A DNA stretch of 64,000 bases from Kalmusia sp. IMI 367209. Taxonomy: Eukaryota; Ascomycota; Dothideomycetes; Pleosporales; Didymosphaeriaceae. This document shows positions 34,866-46,160 of this stretch, in pieces. Location of the stretch: the NCBI GenBank assembly GCA_027946365.1, contig JAPEUQ010000009.1:186001-250000 (forward strand). The letters run 5' to 3'. The number at the start of each line of letters is the position of its first letter. Within the stretch, counting starts at the first letter, position 1. Below the pieces are notes generated by a model, which was given only the letters and a program-made list of their open reading frames with translations, made no database searches and was not told the DNA's origin. The position numbers were made by a program, and so were the translations under genes.

Positions 34866-35294
34866 TGTGCGCTTGTGAGATCGAAGAGAGAGGTCTTGAG
34901 AAAAGAGTATGTACTCGGATATTGAGAGCGCCAGAGACGGGTCTGGTCCTGTTTATAGATCCCTTCACCCCTAATTTGTACAACGCACGCCCTGCGCGTT
35001 AGACACGGGAAATGTTCCTATCTACATTGAGGCGATGTCCGAACAACAGGCACGTACCCTTTGAGATAGAGCCCTAAGACCTGTAAGACCAAGACCGTAT
35101 ACTGACAAGGCTGTGATCAAATGATATGTCGAACGCTCGATTTTGGGGGGAGCGAAGGCTGACGTGGGGCGCCCTCGTCTACCGGTAGCCCCCACCTTCC
35201 GCTTCCCCTGTCCCCCCAAACGCTCAATGGCCTCAAGTTTTCATATCTCCACGGGCGTAGTAATTCGAATCAATGGCTCTCCATATTCTCTAGA
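34866..35294. other. divergent promoter region
   Basis: Separates the minus-strand GFA-like gene from the plus-strand HET gene. I see no gene. Confidence 0.5.
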
Positions 35295-37507
35295 ATGGGT
35301 AATCCACTAGCTATTGGATGGCGATGTCTTCATAAGTCTCGTAAGTGAAACCCCCTCAAGAGCGGTGTCGGACCGGCGGCAAAGGCTAACAAGTCAACAG
35401 GTGACGCAGCGAATTTCCGCCGCTTTTTGCACAACACCAACACTCGGCATTCCAGCTATAAGCCACTACAAAATGGCGATATACGTGTGCTTGATCTTGA
35501 ATCTGGGCGTAACCCTGAGCCGTTGCGATGCCGACTGCGGCATGTATCCGTCCTAGAAAGCCCTGAATATGAGTCGCTGTCGTACTGCTGGGGACTAAAC
35601 AAGCCAGAGGCCCAGATAACATGCGACGGGAGTGCTATGCCGGTTACTAAGAATTTGCTCATGGCACTAAAGCAATTGCGCGATGAGCGCCAAAACCGGA
35701 CACTCTGGGTAGATGCGATCTGCATAGACCAGGTTAATATCGAGGAACGTGGACAGCAAGTGAGCTTAATGAAGGATATTTTTCAACAAAGCAAACGCAC
35801 AGTAGTGTGGCTAGGCGAGGAAGATGGGGACAGTCACTGCGCTATGGAACTGATCCGACATCTGGCAAGGATGTCAAGAGAGCGTAGCGCCCAGAACTTC
35901 TGCAAATCACATGAGTCAGACTACATTCCTCCATTATACGACCCAGTATGGAGAGCGTTTGCGCTGTTGATACAACGACCATGGTTCCACCGTACTTGGG
36001 TCGTATCGGAGGTCTCCGTGGCTCTAGACGTACAGGGTACGTATCCCTGAGCTGCACCTTTGAACTTGCATACGACTGATGAGTCTTCAATGGGATGAAA
36101 GCGTCCCGGAGAAAGCTCATACGCTTATTCATCCTACCACGCCATGCTTCAATAACTAGTCCCACTCTATCTATGTCATCTATCCCATGATAATTTGGTC
36201 CATGACTTGCTGGGCATTTACCCAAAAAAAGTACTGTTGCTAATTCAGTCCAAAAACTAGTGACATGCGGTGACCAATCAATATCATGGACAGAACTTCT
36301 TGAAGCAGTGCAATACGCTGTTGGTCTTGGGGTTTTCATTGCATACGGTGGCAGCACTACCTATCAAGCGCTTCGCTTGTCCGAAACGCGAGCACACTTC
36401 CAACAGGGCCAATCCCCGCCTCTATACGAGGCTTTACTAAACAATCGTTCGTTTTTGGCTACCGATCCGAGAGACAAAATCTACGGCGTGTTGTCTTTAG
36501 CAAGCAAGGGCGATGTCGAAGCTATGGGGGTGCAAGCAGACTACCGTCTCAGCGTTCAAGAGCTTTACAAAAAGATCACCAGATCACTGCTTGAGAGGCC
36601 GGGTCTTGATGCCTTCAGTGCAAGCAGGGCTCAAAGTAATGATTTGAAGAGTACTTTGCCTTCTTGGATCACAGATTGGGCCGCTTCTGATCCATCAGTG
36701 CCACTGAACTCGACTGACTTCCTCGAGAATGGAGATTCGACATCCTTTATCTCTCTCGATAGTCTTGATTATAATTCCGCAGCTTCTACAACTTCATCAT
36801 CTGCTTTCGACGATTCGAAAAACCTGTTAGGCTTGGAAGGTGTATTGATTGACGAAGTCGAAACTGTCGGAGTACTTTCACGCACACGTTATCTACGTCG
36901 CGTTTCACACATGTTCGAACTTTTTGTCCAGTGTCACGACATCCTCGAGCAACTGAAGAATTGGGAAAAAGTCGCGCGCACGGGGTCAAGGACCCGTTAT
37001 CCGACCGGAGAAAGCAGCCGTCTTGCGTACTGGAAGACTCTGTGCGCAGGAAGAGTCCCTGGTAACCTTACCTCCGTTACTAAGGACCCACGTTTTAAGT
37101 ACTACCTTATTATTCGCTCGCTGCGTCTATTTGTCCGCGCGACCATCCGGTGTGTGCCGCGCAACGAGAAGGATACGTGGTATAACCGTCTTTTTTATTC
37201 GATGTTTCAGACTGCCTGGCGCACGTTTGGTCTCACGCCGGCAAAGATCCAGCGCATTGGATTTCCGCCCGAGAGTCGGTTGTCGAATTATCGTAGAATG
37301 GTGAGAACGCAAAAGGGATACCTTGCGCTTGCACCTCGGTCAGCTCGAGTTGGAGATTGGATTGGTGTCTTCAAAGGTGGGAAAATGCCTTTAGTGGTGA
37401 GGAAAAAGGGCGAGCATTGGATTTTGCTGGGCGAGAGCTATGTGCATGGGATTATGAAAGGCGAGGCATGGGATGAGGCGAAATGTGAGCGCATGTGGTT
37501 CGAATGA
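35295..37507 (+). CDS. HET-domain (heterokaryon incompatibility) protein
   Basis: Exons 35295-35340, 35401-36036, 36261-37507; introns 35341-35400 (GTAAGT, GGCTAAC, CAG) and 36037-36260 (GTACGT..TAG, 224 nt). 642 aa. Residues ~60-210 form a HET domain with its blocks intact: YESLSYCWG, LWVDAICIDQVNIEERGQQV, VVWLGEEDGD, RPWFHRTWVVSEV. Later ATDPRDKIYGVLSLAS and SWITDW are typical of HET-6/ankyrin-less HET proteins. The C-terminal block GYLALAPRSARVGDWIGVFKGGKMPLVVR is the usual tail of this group. HET proteins trigger programmed cell death on non-self recognition after fusion; partner loci are not visible here. The first exon (MGNPLAIGWRCLHKS) was deduced from splice phase; intron 2 is unusually long and its acceptor is the least certain boundary. 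Confidence 0.9.
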
Positions 37508-37844
37508 CTGCGAAATGTTTGTGTTTTGGTAGTCGGAAGGAAATTCAGTACGGAGACAGAAACTTGGAGACATGGTGTGCGTTGTAGGTCGTACAAGGAA
37601 GGTATATCAACCTACACATGGCTGCGCTGTATACAGAGTACGAGTAACTCGAATCGAATGTTCAGCGTGCATTCCAGATAGAGATATGACTTCCACGCGC
37701 TAGTATTTGCTTCTTCGGTCCGTAGGCTTCGCTAATGCAGCCACCATGGGGCTGAAGTAACCATCCACGCTTCTGACACCCAACACAACTTCTTGCTCAC
37801 CTCCTCCAACGCACTCACTCATCACCTACCCTATAGCTCTGATA

Positions 37845-38417
37845 ATGGCGCATTCCAAAGAACGCCAGACGGCCGATATGATTCTTGCCGCCTTCAACAC
37901 CATGGATACGCACCGGATCGTCTCCCTCCGTACCCCTGGGTGTCAGCGAGTCTTTCTACCTTCGTCGCTTCATTTGACGCCGCAGTCTAATACTGCGTAC
38001 CTTGCCAACCTTAACGCTATGAAAGCGGTATTCACTAGCTTCCAGGTCACAGCGACGGATATTATTGAAGGGACGAGCAGGGACGACGAGGGTAGGGAGA
38101 GGGTCAAAATTGTCATGTTTGTCGAGGCGAGGGGTGAGACGGTGAGTGCGACTCTCTCTAAACATGTGTTGTCAAGAAAGAGGGCGATAGGTGAGGCGTG
38201 TGTCAAGCGGAACTATATTAATGAAACGTCCTCTGGGTAGGCTGTAGGCGAGTATCGCAATGATTATGTGTGGAAGATGGGGTTTGAGGAGGGTGGTGGA
38301 AGGGTTGATGAGTGGATTGAGTACGTGGATGCAAGTATGTTCAGGGACTTTTATCCGAAATTGAAGGCTGAGACGGCCAGGAGGGCTATGGAGAAGACGA
38401 GTGATGGAGAGAAGTAA
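37845..38417 (+). CDS. NTF2/SnoaL-like small protein
   Basis: Exons 37845-38141 and 38241-38417; intron 38142-38240 (GTGAGT..TAG). 157 aa. The sequence starts MAHSKERQTADMILAAFNTMD and contains RTPGCQRVFLPSSL, NLNAMKAVFTSFQVTATDII, VKIVMFVEARGETAVGEYRNDYVWKMGF and DEWIEYVDASMFRDFYPKL. This alternation of one N-terminal helix pair and beta strands is that of the SnoaL-like/NTF2-fold proteins widespread in fungi, some of them scytalone-dehydratase-like or polyketide cyclases. No catalytic residue set can be assigned. Splicing joins GET to AVGEY and removes an in-frame stop. Confidence 0.8.
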
Positions 38418-39040
38418 AGGGTAGAGTATGTTTTGTGAATTTGCGGTCGCGTAGTCACCGTATAGGTTCCTAGGTCAATTTTAGTATACATTCTAAGTAT
38501 ACGTGCTATGCGCACTTTCACTACATATCCTAAGATGATACATAAGATACTCTGATCAATTCGACAGAGGTTGTTAACCAAGTTTTCTGGATATCATCAG
38601 ATACATTGATTCGTAGAATCAAGTGTTTAGTTGATATACTCAACGTGGAAGTCCGTGGGCTTAACAAAGCAGCGCAGGACTGAGAAATTTTAGATCGTTC
38701 GTTTAGGCTGAGAGCACAGCTCGTCTAGCTCTGAGATTGCAGATCGTTACTTTACATTTATGAAAAGGTCCTTGATCCCATGAATGACGTTGCGAAGTGC
38801 ATATATACAAGATCCCTCTCTCCTAACGAAACCTGTCGAGGAGATGAATATCTAATGGGCGGTACTATGGCTTTTGCTAGCGTACGCGGTATCAAATAGG
38901 AGAAATAAGTTCGCCGTAGTCTATGCCGATATCGGTGAAGTGCCGGGGATAGTATGCTTTCACTCCAACCTTTCGATACCTAGCTAGTCGATTCTGTCTC
39001 ATATCTCGATGTCGACCTGTGCCATCGCGAAATTATGAGA
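38418..39040. other. intergenic
   Basis: Convergent 3' flanks; no gene seen. Confidence 0.5.
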
Positions 39041-40200
39041 CTAACCCAAGTGATATTTGAAATCAGGACGATTCTTCGTACTTGTGGGAAGCTCGACAGG
39101 CCCAGACGTGGTCGGCAGTTCGATTGGCTGGACGGCGATGTTGGTACTACGAGTCAAGTCAGCTGATTGTTCTTGTCTGCCAAGGAACGTACACTCACTG
39201 ATGATCTGTCTCGGCGTAATGGGCGTATCTTGTGGCCTCTTTGATGCCCTCCCCTAAGGGCTTTGTGTCTCGTAGGTGGTAGTAGGTGTCTTCGGCTACA
39301 TTATGCTCGCGTTGCTTCTTGTTGCGGCGCCAGAACAGGAAAGCTACGGCTGCACCGATAAAGAGGATAGCGCCAACTCCTACACCGACACCGACGCCTA
39401 TTGCGACTGGGTTTGATGATGAATCTTTGCCTTCCTTTTCAGGGTGGGCGGTGTTTGATGGCTCGGGGTGTGTTAGGCTCGCAGAGACTGATGCTACAGT
39501 GGCGCTCTTGCTCTTCGAAGTAGAAATTGAAGGTGCGGATGATGGTGTTAGACTCGACGTGCGTGTTTGTGAGAAGTTTTCGCCGATGATGGTTATTGTA
39601 TAGACATCAGAGTCATCGAACCTGAACGTTTCAAATTGTGCATTGCATTTGCAGTCATCGAAACAACAGTAGGAGTCGACATTTGTCTGGTTGCATCCAA
39701 ACACGGGGACTCCATTATCGTCAATGCCTAAAGAGGGGTCAATCTGATGAGGCCCGACATTTGAGGCAATACCGTACTGGTGCAATGGTTCGGGCACTCT
39801 GATGAGAGCCAAGATTTGTCGGAGCAGGTCCCTCTATGAAGTCGCGCTTTCTTGGGGCTGTGGGGATCTGCGCACGTGTGAGCGATATGATCGGTCATCT
39901 TCACGTCGGTTACGAGGCGAAATACCCGAGACACAAAGTCCATTGCTTAGACACGCTTGATTCCAAATAGTTGTTTAGAGTTGACACCGTGATGATCAAG
40001 CTGGACACACATGATAGCAGCACTGGGACACAAGCGCATTCGGATTACAGGCTAGATAAGTCAGTATGAGGCTTTGTAGATGAAATCTAGTTCTACGAAC
40101 GAGTATCTGCAGGCGATTCGAACCCATTGGGGAAGAAGCATGTGGCGAGGGTGCGTGGCGATAACGTCAAGACAGTTGCAAGTTGCATAAAGCAGGGCAT
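39041..40200 (-). CDS. Cys-rich receptor-like single-pass membrane protein
   Basis: Six exons deduced from phase and cysteine pattern: 40200-40101, 40051-40011, 39945-39914, 39857-39778, 39727-39199, 39146-39041; introns 49-65 nt. 295 aa. A signal peptide (MQLATVLTLSPRTLA) precedes TCFFPNGFESPADTPCNPNA, then SQCCY, RGTCSDKSWLSSECPNHC, FGCNQTNVDSYCCFDDCKC. This is the Cys-rich ectodomain common in Dothideomycete and Sordariomycete surface proteins of unknown role. A Ser/Thr-rich linker follows, then one TM helix (VGVGVGVGAILFIGAAVAFLF) with RRNKK stop-transfer, and a cytoplasmic tail ending in Pro/Thr-rich PIELPTTSGPVELPTS. The small middle exon 3 is the least certain. Topology suggests a surface sensor or adhesin. 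Confidence 0.75.
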
Positions 40201-40786
40201 TGTGAGGACGCTGTGAAGTATGCAAGAGGGAGAGAACATGAATTCGAGGACTTCGAAAACCAGTGGTCAGCGGAGGTGTGCATGACTTAAAAGGTGTCAA
40301 TGCGCTCAATTAGCAGTGACACTCCACACGATAGTCTAACGGCAAGTGGGATTTAGGTGAAGCTGGGCATCGACCCTGTCCAAAACAAATGTTCTGATTA
40401 GATTGAAGACGAGCACCCATGTGGCCCTCTTGGGGTACCTTTCGAGCTCATTCCAGTATCCCTTCGAACGCAGAGTCGATTCGATTGTGTAATGTCGACA
40501 CATGGCAACACTGATGGCGCGATATTGTGTGGGCGAGGAGATGGTACAAGTCCGAAGCGCGCCGTTGCGATTGTCGCTTGCTGTGTTGGTTGAAGTTCAC
40601 CCCTGCGTTCCCGAAGTGGATCAATGGTATGTCACTCGGGCTCTGTTCCGTTTCTGACACGTGACTACTAGCTACTTCTGGCTACCTAGACCCCGGACGC
40701 GAAATGACGCGCTATTGAACTGTTGGTGGTTCCGATCCCCAATTCTTACGTTCTTCCCAACCCATGCAGCCCATGCAGCCCAAATA
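40201..40786. other. divergent promoter region
   Basis: Upstream DNA of the Cys-rich membrane protein (-) and the SWC3-like gene (+). The SWC3 reading frame is open upstream to 40661, but the N-terminus it would add looks non-native. Confidence 0.5.
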
Positions 40787-41829
40787 ATGTCGGAGCCCCG
40801 ACGGTCGACGAGAGCGCGCGTACGCGAGGAGGCTGCCGCTGCCCCGCCGCCGGAGACGCCCAAGGAGACGCCCAGCAAGCCCGCAAAATCGCTGAAGCGC
40901 AAACGACCGAGTGTTGCCGTCGCAAAAGAGCCAACGCCAGGCACACCCGTTGCCGACGGTGCACAGCAACCATCGCAGCCCGTCCTCCCCATCCGAGTCG
41001 CAGAGGGCCAGCCGCTACCCACGCTCACGGAACCCCAGCCGCTCGACCTTTCGTCGGAAGAGTACCAGGACATACAGCACAGCGGCGTGCTCAGTGCCTC
41101 CCTCCAGCGATCCCGCGCAGTATGGGTATCTGGCACCAACTTCCGGCTCTTCCACGCCTTCTTCACCCCTCCGAAAAAGGTCGCCGACCGCACTGAGGAG
41201 GATAAGCAGAACATACAGCGGCAGAAGGAGATTGTGCGCAACTTTCCACAGGTGGGCGAGGCACAGCTAGTCATAGAACCGCATACCTTCCCCATCCGCC
41301 TCTACGGGCCGCGCGAGGTAGTAAGGCAGGTGCAGAAGAAGGCTCCGACATATGGACAATGGCCCAACCACAATCAACAGAGTCCTTACCAGTACAATCA
41401 CCCACCAGCGCCGTTTCAATCTGCACCACAACAGAGGCCGCTGCCGCCACCGCCCAAACCCCAGCCCAAACCTCAGCCGCAGAACGCCGCCCCGCCAGCG
41501 AACCAAGCACCTGCGCCAGATCCTGTGATTCACATGCTGGCACAACGAGCGGGGCAGGATCCGTCACTCAAAGCTGTCATGAAGATTGTCGCTGCGGGCC
41601 AAGCTACCAAAAAGCAGCTTGAGTTCTTTCAGGGCCACATCAGCGAACTGACCAACATACTGCAAAAGCAGAAGGAAGCAGGGACGCAGCATCCACAACC
41701 ATCACCCAAGCCCGCCGCTGCCCAAACTCCACAGCCGATAGTGCCGCCACCACAGCAACAGCCCCCCAAACCAACACCACCAAAGCAGCAGCATATACCT
41801 ACACCTCCACACGCCCATCAGCCGCAAAT

Positions 41830-41862
<33 letters not shown>

Positions 41863-42730
41863 TTCAACTCCAACTCCAACTCCAACTCCAGCCCCAGCAC
41901 CACCCCTTCCTGCTGCGCACCCAAACAGCTACAATCAGTCATACAATCCGCAACACCACTATCAGCAGAACCATGCTCAACAATATCCTCTTGTGCACCA
42001 AGTGCCGAGACTGACCTATCGCCCACTGGTATTTGATTTCAAAGAGGGGAACGGAGACAAATTCTATTTTCCAACCTACAGCTTCATGGAGTGGCTACCT
42101 AATAACTCGGGGGCGAAATTTTCTTTCCTAGTCACAAAAATGAAGCCGAAGCCGCCGTCGAATGCCAGTATGAAACCTCCCTCTACACCACTGCCAAAAA
42201 CTCCACAACCGCCAGCGAGTGGTCCAGTCAACGTGCCTACTCCCACTGCAGGCCCGATGAGCGTTGCGACCCCAGGGCCCGGCCAGGCTACTCCGGCAAT
42301 GACCCCAACATCGACCACTACCCCGTTGCAGCCCGTGACACCCTACATTCCACCACCCAGGATTGAGGACTTTGACGAGAAGAACGACATTAAAGAAATT
42401 GAGTTCTACCAACCAGTCACCGTGCTCGTGATGAGTGGCCATCCGGATATTCTTCAAACCTTACCGCGCGCGGTCCGTCCGCAGGATGTCGTTGAGAAAT
42501 ATATGAACCAGGTATTCGACACATGTAGAAGAGCAGAGGAGACATTCTTGGCTTTCAGACTGCCAAAAGAGGGAGGCATAGAAGCTGGAACCGAAGACAA
42601 GAGGCTCAAAAGTGGCGATGCCACACCGGTGGTTCCCAAGTCCGCTGCGGATGTGTTACTCGGAGGTATTAGTACTGCTCTTGATAAGAGGAAAGTCGCT
42701 GGTAGATCAAGGAAGAGCATAGCGGTTTAG
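40787..42730 (+). CDS. SWC3-like subunit (SWR1 chromatin-remodelling complex)
   Basis: Single exon, 647 aa from the ATG before SEPRRSTRARVREE. A basic, AT-hook-like start and KSLKRKRPS precede the conserved region GQPLPTLTEPQPLDLSSEE, YQDIQHSGVLSASLQRSR, VWVSGTNFRLFHAFFTPPKK, which matches the N-terminal SWC3 domain pattern. The middle is Gln/Pro-rich and includes an Ala-Pro then Thr-Pro dipeptide run (about 41829-41900). The C-terminal half has LTYRPLVFDFKEGNGDKFYFP, IKEIEFYQPVTVLVMSG and RPQDVVEKYMNQVFDTC. SWR1 deposits H2A.Z in nucleosomes in the nucleus. The family call comes from the N-terminal pattern; another nuclear chromatin subunit is possible. There is another ATG-less extension upstream; the chosen ATG starts the basic region. 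Confidence 0.7.
41829..41900 (+). repeat. in-frame hexanucleotide repeat encoding Ala-Pro / Thr-Pro
   Basis: GCTCCG is repeated five times, then ACTCCA-type units follow. Within the SWC3-like gene they encode alternating Ala-Pro and Thr-Pro, a likely length-variable linker. Confidence 0.85.
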
Positions 42731-43373
42731 GCATGAACCGTGACACCAACATGGATCGAAAGGGGTATCTCAAAGGCAATTGAGGCCCCACATGGCCTTG
42801 AAGTTGGCCACCGTAGAACTGGCTTTGGCTTCTTATATGAGGGACAGCTGACTTTGGACATTTCTGAGTATTATAGTTGGCCATGCAGAATCAGAAGAGG
42901 AAGAATTGATACCCAGTAGCGGGCAATTGGCCGCTGCATTATTTTGCAAAAAAAAACGACCTGTGGGAAACCGTTCGAAATTTCGTGACCCTAGTGTACT
43001 GGCACACGATGTGGAAATCCATACTTCCCCTTCAAGCAGAGAGAATGTGTGAAAGAACTAATTGTGAGGATTTGTACCTTCGCTGATCTCTATTGCACGA
43101 CCATCTCCTATTTAGGTTTGAGATGAGAGTGCGATTTGGTACCGACACTGACATAGATGTTTGACCCCACAGAGTTGGCCTCCAGTGAACTGCTGGACTC
43201 AACCTAGAAACATGTCGTATTCACATATCGAGGTCATCAAAACAATTCTACAGTCGCAAGGTACCCATTTTTGAGACTGAAATAGCACTAAACAAGCCCG
43301 TGCGCACTTCGCGCTCTCGCACGGTCGCACGTGATGGCACGCCTGGTCGGACTTCGTAGATTTTTTGCCTTTC

Positions 43374-43613
43374 TCAATCTTTAATAACCGCTTGTCGTTC
43401 CTCGGCTTCTCTAGAAGCCGAATTTTCGTGCGGACTAGGAATTCCTTCAGCATCAGTGTGCGAGAGAGCGAGATGGGGCGGACTTCGGGGTTTGAGGGGC
43501 TGGGGTGCAAGTACGGATGGTGGGGTTTTGGGGGTCAGCAAGGCTTTGTGGTACTGTGCAGAAAGCCGTAAGATGCTATTTAGATGGGGTCGTGCATTGC
43601 TAGGCGTCGACAT
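43374..43613 (-). CDS. small hypothetical protein
   Basis: Single ATG-started frame of 79 codons. The peptide begins MSTPSNARPHLNSILRLSAQ and has a Pro/Lys-rich middle (LLTPKTPPSVLAPQPLKPR). The N-terminal amphipathic Arg-containing stretch could be a mitochondrial presequence. I do not recognise it. No splice extension was found. Confidence 0.35.
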   Translation of the reverse strand: MSTPSNARPHLNSILRLSAQYHKALLTPKTPPSVLAPQPLKPRSPPHLALSHTDAEGIPSPHENSASREAEERQAVIKD

Positions 43614-44779
43614 AGTACTCGATGATAGGTGAAGGAGTCAAACTTTCAGAGATGGGAGGCTAGCAGATAGAAGACAACGTAACCTGAAAGCAAGTTCTAG
43701 GCAGGAATATGTGATACTATGAAAAGAAAACAAAAGAAAAGAAAACAAAAACACGTGATGAACCAAACAGCCAAAACCGAAGTCGCATTTACCTCCATCA
43801 GCAAAAGCTTCGTTCCGCACCGCCACACACTCTATCGATAACTTTATCTCAAACCTATCGCCTGCATCTCACATCAGCTGTCATCCTACACAGTAATTCT
43901 CCTCTCGACTTTCCTCCACCATGCTTGGGACACCGCGTAAACCCAAAGTCCACTCATCCCTCTACATCAACTGACTCGACACATTGCATAAAGGTGCCCC
44001 ACTTCAAGTACGTACACGTCTGCTCAGCTGGCCAGGGAACATGTGCATGAAGACGAGTGGAGACTGTAGACGTGATGTGGAGTTCAGCCACACTAGCATA
44101 CCCGCCGCGGCTAAGCACCTCTCGCGAGAAGACCCGAAATAGTAGGCCTTCCGCGGGGTCTGCGTTTCACATCAACGCTGTGGAGACGGTCGTGATTGGA
44201 CGGTGGCGACGTCGGGGCTTGCAAACAAAAATGATCGACAAATCACGTAAAGGAGCGAGAAACATCGTGGAGTGGGCGTAGGTTTTGAAACGCGGATGGC
44301 GAAGACGCGGCGATCGAGGAAGGCAGGAGATGGTGGGTGGCTATTGGTGACGAACAGTCCTCATGTTGAAAGACCCTTCAATTTCGGACAACTGGTGAAG
44401 AGTGTGGGTGCGGGGTGGCGAGCAGCTCCCCAGAGGTCTTGTGTCCGCGCGTTTCAAGGCCTGTGCACGTCGGATTCCCCGTTCAAGGATACACCTTGGA
44501 AAGAGAGGCGGAAATAGCCAAGCAACTACCCTTGCTAGAGTTAGTAGCGAGGAAGCAGAGGGAAGCAGCTGTTCATGTGAAGATGGATTGCGGTCTATAC
44601 GATGCTATGTCCAAAATCTGTACATATTCTCAAGCACTTTGAGAACGGGCTGGCACAAAGGTCCAAACGCTGGCTATGCTTTGCAGTGCGGATGATAAAA
44701 ACAAGAATGCGCAAAAGTGAAGAACAAACACCAAGCCTTTCCGGTCACAGACCCCCCAAATGAATCGTGAAAATGTGAA

Positions 44780-44815
44780 GTGAAGAGAAGAGAAGAGAAG
44801 AGAAGAGAGAAGAAG
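44780..44815. repeat. (GAAGA)n purine microsatellite
   Basis: About seven pentanucleotide units of GAAGA/AGAGA type near the 3' end of the LPMO gene. Confidence 0.8.
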
Positions 44816-44893
44816 TAGACACCAAACACTATCACCAAGAATAGTCTCCGTCAAAGGGTGTAGAATGCTCCAAGTATGCAAACCGTGAGATGC

Positions 44894-45982
44894 TTAGTTG
44901 CGGCGAGCGAAGCGGTTGTTGCTACGCTTCTTCATGATGGTGCCGTTAGAGCAGGTAGTGCCAGGGGCAACCGCCTGCCAGACGATGGAGCCGCCATTGC
45001 AGATGCCGAACTGGTCAGTGCCGTTGCAGACAATAGCACCGTTAGAAGAGCAGGTTCCGCTGCCGGTAGATGGCGAGCCGGTCGAGGGCGTGCCAGTGGA
45101 AGCAGGGGCAGAAGCAGCGGGCGCAGAGGCAGCAGGAGAAGTGGCGATGACAGTGGCCAGGGTGGACTGAACAGCGCTAGAGGCACCAGGGGCGAAGATA
45201 CCACCACCAGTAGCGGAGGCAGCAGGAGCAGAGGCAGCGGGAGCAGAGGCAGAGACAGCGGGGGCGGACTCGACAGGAGCAGCAGAAGAGGCGGGGGCTG
45301 CGGAAGACGCAGGCGTCTCAGGCGAAGAGCCGGAAGCACCGCACTCGCCAGTGGGATCCTCGACATCGTTGAGGCCGCCATCCTCAAGGACTGAACCGGG
45401 GTTGGGGAACTTGACAGCCTTGTTGAGCGGGCTCTTGCAGGTGGTGGAGGCAATGTTGGCAACGAACATGTCTGGGAGAGCGTCGAGGCCAGAGGCATCG
45501 CTGGCACCACCGGAGACATCGATGGGAGCGCAGTTCATGTAGAACTCGGGAGCACCCGACATCTTGGCGAACCAAGACCAGGCAAAGGTTCCCTTGCCGT
45601 TGGGAATGCTGTCGGGGAGCTGGAAGTCGAAAGACTTGACTCCGTCGACACCTGGGCAGCCACCTTCGATGCTCTTGATGACCTTGAACTTGGAGTTTGC
45701 GGTCGGCGTAGTATCCGTGGTGTAGGAGAGCTGGCAAGAGCCACCGCCATGCACAGCGCTACCGTCGAACTCGAGCTTCTGGGTCTCACCGACCTTCATC
45801 GAGTTCATGGTCGTGACGGTGAAGCCATACTGGGACTTGCAGGGGAATTGCTCGGCCGTGATGGCAGCCTTGTCGATCTTGACCTGGTCGGCGCTGTAAG
45901 GCACGGGGTTGGAGATGGTGATGTGGGCGTTGGTGGCGGCGATGAGGGCAGAAGCCGCAAAAAGAGCAGATCGGAAAGACAT
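44894..45982 (-). CDS. AA11-like lytic polysaccharide monooxygenase with C-terminal chitin-binding-like module
   Basis: Single exon, 362 aa. The signal peptide (MSFRSALFAASALIAATNA) ends directly before His20 (HITISNPVPY), the N-terminal His of the copper 'histidine brace'; the second His is in GSAVHGGGSCQLSY. Other AA11-like blocks: EQFPCKSQYGFTV, VIKSIEGGCPG, GTFAWSWFAKMSGAPEFYMN, ALPDMFVANI. A Ser/Ala/Pro linker (about 110 residues) leads to CSSNGAIVCNGTDQFGICNG...WQAVAPGTTC, the Cys module (often called X278) appended to some AA11 enzymes. AA11 LPMOs oxidatively cleave chitin outside the cell or at the wall. The open frame upstream of the chosen ATG lacks a signal peptide, and a TATA-like box lies about 170 nt upstream. 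Confidence 0.92.
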   Translation of the reverse strand: MSFRSALFAASALIAATNAHITISNPVPYSADQVKIDKAAITAEQFPCKSQYGFTVTTMNSMKVGETQKLEFDGSAVHGGGSCQLSYTTDTTPTANSKFKVIKSIEGGCPGVDGVKSFDFQLPDSIPNGKGTFAWSWFAKMSGAPEFYMNCAPIDVSGGASDASGLDALPDMFVANIASTTCKSPLNKAVKFPNPGSVLEDGGLNDVEDPTGECGASGSSPETPASSAAPASSAAPVESAPAVSASAPAASAPAASATGGGIFAPGASSAVQSTLATVIATSPAASAPAASAPASTGTPSTGSPSTGSGTCSSNGAIVCNGTDQFGICNGGSIVWQAVAPGTTCSNGTIMKKRSNNRFARRN

Positions 45983-46152
45983 GGTGAGAATGTTGGAATC
46001 GTACAACGACTGAAGCTTGGTTGAAGGAGTGTGTTTGAAAACGAAGAAAGCTAGTCCGGCTAGAAAGAAGAAAGCACTGCAAAAGCTGAAGGAATGTCGA
46101 GCGTTGAAAGAATGTGTTGAGATGATGGCCACTGAGACGGTTGTGCCATATG

Positions 46153-46160
46153 CTTATATA
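46153..46160 (-). promoter_or_regulatory. TATA-like box of the LPMO gene
   Basis: TATATAAG on the minus strand, about 170 nt upstream of the LPMO start codon at 45982. Confidence 0.4.

Larger units (their letters stand above)
42731..44893. other. intergenic with one small candidate ORF and a purine repeat
   Basis: This 2.2 kb separates the convergent SWC3-like and LPMO genes. The only frame worth noting is the 79-codon minus ORF at 43374-43613, listed separately. A GAAGA-type repeat lies at about 44780-44815. Frames at 44057-44695 on the plus strand lack domains. Confidence 0.5.

Noticed and set aside
40110..40130. GGGTTCGAATCGC, a B-box-like string on the minus strand
   Set aside because: It falls inside exon 1 of the Cys-rich membrane protein (NGFES codons) with no cloverleaf.
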